Positions 44,204 through 46,218 of a stretch of DNA of 46,218 nucleotides are shown one piece after another. The translations under genes and the position numbers were made by a program. Below the pieces are notes generated by a model that did no database searches, was not told the DNA's origin, and saw only the letters and a list, made by a program, of their open reading frames with translations. The stretch spans positions 1 through 46,218 of the forward strand of contig UQAQ01000023.1 in the NCBI GenBank assembly GCA_900539115.1. Direction: 5' to 3'. Positions within the stretch are counted from its first letter, which is position 1; each line of letters begins with the position of its first letter. Origin of the DNA: an uncultured Roseburia sp. (lineage in GTDB: Bacteria; Bacillota; Clostridia; Lachnospirales; Lachnospiraceae).

Positions 44204-44232
44204 ATTTTATACGAGGTTTGCTTTTATGTCAA
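44204..44232 (-). promoter_or_regulatory. Promoter of the surface-protein gene
   Basis: On the minus strand TTGACA (44227-44232), 17 bp, TAAAAT (44204-44209). A ribosome site (GGAGG) precedes the ATG at 44154. Confidence 0.7.
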
Positions 44233-44284
44233 GAAAATAAAAGGTTTTGCCTGGATAACTTTTCACTTCTTTCATGACTTGCAT

Positions 44285-44770
44285 CTACTTCCAATATTCT
44301 AATAGTTTTTCGTCAATAACTGCTATTTTTTCTTTTCCTTTGATATTCTTATAAAAAGCAAGTTTTTCTACTTCTTCTTTATCGGTTCTGTATTTTTCAA
44401 TAATTTCAAGATATCTCTTTGGCAACGTAACTCCGTATAACCCACCATACTCATAATGCCAATCGGGATTAAAATATCCCGGTGCCATTTTTAAATACAT
44501 CAATCCTAAATATTTGTATTCAACATCTGATAAACCGATTTCTTCATGACATTCGCGGATAATACATTCTTTTAATGTTTCCTTATCCTCTCTGCAACCT
44601 CCAAAAATCTCCCATTCCTGGCGCCATTTATTCCACCCCATAAGATAATCATCTTCTATTTTTACAACCGCTAAACAATGCGTGATCGGTTCATATTGCC
44701 CTTCCGCATTTGTTTCGTCAACAGGAATAAAATCAAGAAATTCATTTCCTCTATTATCCACAACTATCAT
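44285..44770 (-). CDS. Nudix hydrolase
   Basis: 161 residues. The Nudix box is exact: G-x5-E-x7-RE-C-x-EE-x-GL within GGCREDKETLKECIIRECHEEIGL (about 57-81). The enzyme hydrolyses a nucleoside diphosphate linked to another group; the substrate cannot be told. AAAGGAG precedes the ATG. It lies 48 bp after the YhcG-type gene, and both are more AT-rich than the rest of the window. Confidence 0.92.
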   Translation of the reverse strand: MIVVDNRGNEFLDFIPVDETNAEGQYEPITHCLAVVKIEDDYLMGWNKWRQEWEIFGGCREDKETLKECIIRECHEEIGLSDVEYKYLGLMYLKMAPGYFNPDWHYEYGGLYGVTLPKRYLEIIEKYRTDKEEVEKLAFYKNIKGKEKIAVIDEKLLEYWK

Positions 44771-44818
44771 AGAAATTTCTCCTTTTCTTTTTAAAGTCTT
44801 CTCTCATTCGCCCCATAC

Positions 44819-46003
44819 TTAACTCGAACAAGATTTTTGAATATTTAATCTGAATTCCTCTTCCGCTTGCTTTATTCTTGCTTGAATAGCCTCAACAGAA
44901 GGTAGTTGTTCCTCAATTTCCTTTATTCTTACATTATCATAGGTAGCAACTCCCATTGGTGTCTCTATTCCCCGAAATGCCCATTGAACTTCCGTTTGGT
45001 TCATGTCTTTACAAATAAGAAGCCCTATTGTTGGATTGTCTGATTTTGTCTTAATCAATTCATCCACAGCATTTACGTAAAAATTCAATTTTCCGGCAAA
45101 TTCCGGATCAAATGAAACCACTTTTAATTCAACAACAACATAGCATTTTAATTTTATATGATAGAAAAGCATATCTATCCATCTTGTCTTTCCTGCAACT
45201 ATTATTTCTTTCTGTCTTCCCACAAATGCAAAACCCGTACCCAACTCTAATAGGAATTGCGTAATATTTTTTTCCAGTGCATCTTCTAAATCCGCTTCTT
45301 GATATTCTGATGGCAATTCAATAAATCCTAAATCATATGTTTCTTTTGTAATTTCCTTAGCTAACTTACTTTGTGAAATAGTTAAATGTTCATCAAAATT
45401 GGTTATTGCTATTCCCTTTTTATGATAGTAATCTGCCTTGATGTAATTTAATAACGCATTTCGACTCCATCCCTCTGTAATGGTCCCCCTAATATAAAAC
45501 ATTGCTTCATCTACATTTTTGCATTTTGTAATTATTTGCACATGATGTCCCCATGGAACAAACGCAAATATTGCCGGAAAATCTATTTCTCCAACAAGCT
45601 GTTGGATTTTTTGAATAGCATCTCCATTATATTGTTTTAATTGATTGATACAAAAATCATCTAAATTTTCTACAACAAGTTGTTGGAGATTCTCCGAATA
45701 GAACAAATACCATTTTTTCATATTCCAAAGATTTGTTGTACTAAACCCCTTTGCTGTTGGAAATTCATTTTGAAGATCTAAACTAACTTGCTCAACAACA
45801 CCTGTCCCCCACTTCTCATCGGCTTTTCTTGTAACTAAATCCTTTCCCAATAACCAATTAAACATTAACTGTTCTGCATTCACTTTAACCGCCGCTCTCA
45901 CTTGTGTATGCCTATATCTTTCTTTTAATTCAAACATCCATTGTACATATTCTGTATCCAAATGGACATTATGTGACTTCACTACAATCGGTGTATCTTC
46001 CAC
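44819..46003 (-). CDS. YhcG-type protein with PDDEXK nuclease domain (DUF1016)
   Basis: 394 residues. The N-terminal half is the YhcG helix-rich domain (about 20-170: VNAEQLMFNWLLGKDL, SLDLQNEFPTAKGFSTTNLWNMKKWYLFY, VPWGHHV). The C-terminal half (about 215-370) is the PDDEXK nuclease fold with RWIDMLFYH and VVVELKVVSFDPEFAGKLNFYV, giving the Asp and E-x-K catalytic residues. Members often sit with restriction-modification or mobile DNA and are thought to be nucleases in defence. No restriction genes are in view here. Confidence 0.92.
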   Translation of the reverse strand: MEDTPIVVKSHNVHLDTEYVQWMFELKERYRHTQVRAAVKVNAEQLMFNWLLGKDLVTRKADEKWGTGVVEQVSLDLQNEFPTAKGFSTTNLWNMKKWYLFYSENLQQLVVENLDDFCINQLKQYNGDAIQKIQQLVGEIDFPAIFAFVPWGHHVQIITKCKNVDEAMFYIRGTITEGWSRNALLNYIKADYYHKKGIAITNFDEHLTISQSKLAKEITKETYDLGFIELPSEYQEADLEDALEKNITQFLLELGTGFAFVGRQKEIIVAGKTRWIDMLFYHIKLKCYVVVELKVVSFDPEFAGKLNFYVNAVDELIKTKSDNPTIGLLICKDMNQTEVQWAFRGIETPMGVATYDNVRIKEIEEQLPSVEAIQARIKQAEEEFRLNIQKSCSS

Positions 46004-46166
46004 TTCATTCCCTCCATATATTTTTCAAAAATCTATATCCAATATTATAAATCATCCATTAATATCGAATATTTCTAAAAAGTTCAATACATTTATTATA
46101 ACATCATTTCTAATTTTTTTGCATTGCTTTTAATCAATTCTCTCCCTAAATAATCAAGTCTTTTTT

Positions 46167-46190
46167 CCCTTAATATAAGGGATTTTTTTA
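46167..46190 (+). terminator. Terminator-like hairpin at window edge
   Basis: CCCTTAATATAAGGG followed by ATTTTTTTA. It points along the plus strand, where no gene precedes it in the window, so it may be chance or serve an antisense transcript. Confidence 0.3.
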
Positions 46191-46218
46191 ATTGTTTCTC
46201 AGCAGAATGAGCCTTCAT

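Noticed and set aside
46167..46190. End of a plus-strand gene
   Set aside because: No plus-strand coding sequence precedes the hairpin, so it is listed only as a weak terminator-like site.

Overview
The window reads as chromosomal DNA of a gut-type Clostridia (Bacillota), most likely Lachnospirales/Lachnospiraceae. Supporting signs are strong AGGAGG-type ribosome sites, TTGACA-N17-TATAAT promoters, Firmicutes-type short glutamine synthetase, DUF6688 and Leu-x-x-Gly heptad-repeat proteins, and moderately low GC. The species cannot be fixed from the sequence alone.

Layout. (1) 1-1540: an AT-rich orphan gene, a gene-free stretch and a 177-bp palindromic cassette behind carB. (2) 1543-20040, all on the minus strand: a nitrogen and arginine block. 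In transcription order it is lipoprotein-argC-argJ-argB-argD, then gltB-gltD-glnA-ANTAR regulator-carA-carB. The arg operon has a clear promoter with ArgR-type boxes, and its first gene is a secreted lipoprotein. gltB has its own promoter followed by a terminator-like leader. (3) 20001-21710: argG, divergent from the arg operon, with a leader of about 385 nt built largely from a 146-bp tandem repeat. (4) 21720-23530: a decay zone holding a frameshifted winged-helix-family pseudogene, an internally deleted flavodoxin and two tiny membrane-protein genes behind a promoter with LytTR-like direct repeats. (5) 23648-28753: an ABC ATPase / FtsX permease / heptad-repeat secreted protein operon with a TetR-style palindrome. 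(6) 28806-32732: pgeF-queH-apbE-MATE operon. (7) 32840-37535: a zinc phospholipase-like gene, DUF6688 membrane protein, GNAT acetyltransferase preceded by a structured RNA candidate, a thioesterase and a phosphatase-HAD fusion. (8) 37552-41094: an EamA transporter, AAA/DUF4143 ATPase and a cation:proton antiporter behind a fluoride riboswitch. (9) 41102-46003: a frameshifted cell-surface protein, a Nudix hydrolase and a YhcG-type PDDEXK nuclease.

How the genes fit together. GltBD and GlnA make glutamate and glutamine; CarAB turns glutamine into carbamoyl phosphate; ArgCJBD makes ornithine from glutamate; ArgG uses citrulline. argF and argH are not in the window. Control visible in the DNA: ArgR boxes at both divergent arg promoters, a terminator inside the gltB leader, and an RNA-binding ANTAR protein in the gln-car operon whose receiver-like domain lacks the phosphoacceptor Asp. 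The strongest regulatory RNA outside this block is the fluoride riboswitch. The least explained items are the argG leader repeat, the ArgR-controlled lipoprotein, the structured RNA candidate at 35.7-35.9 kb and the palindromic cassette after carB.
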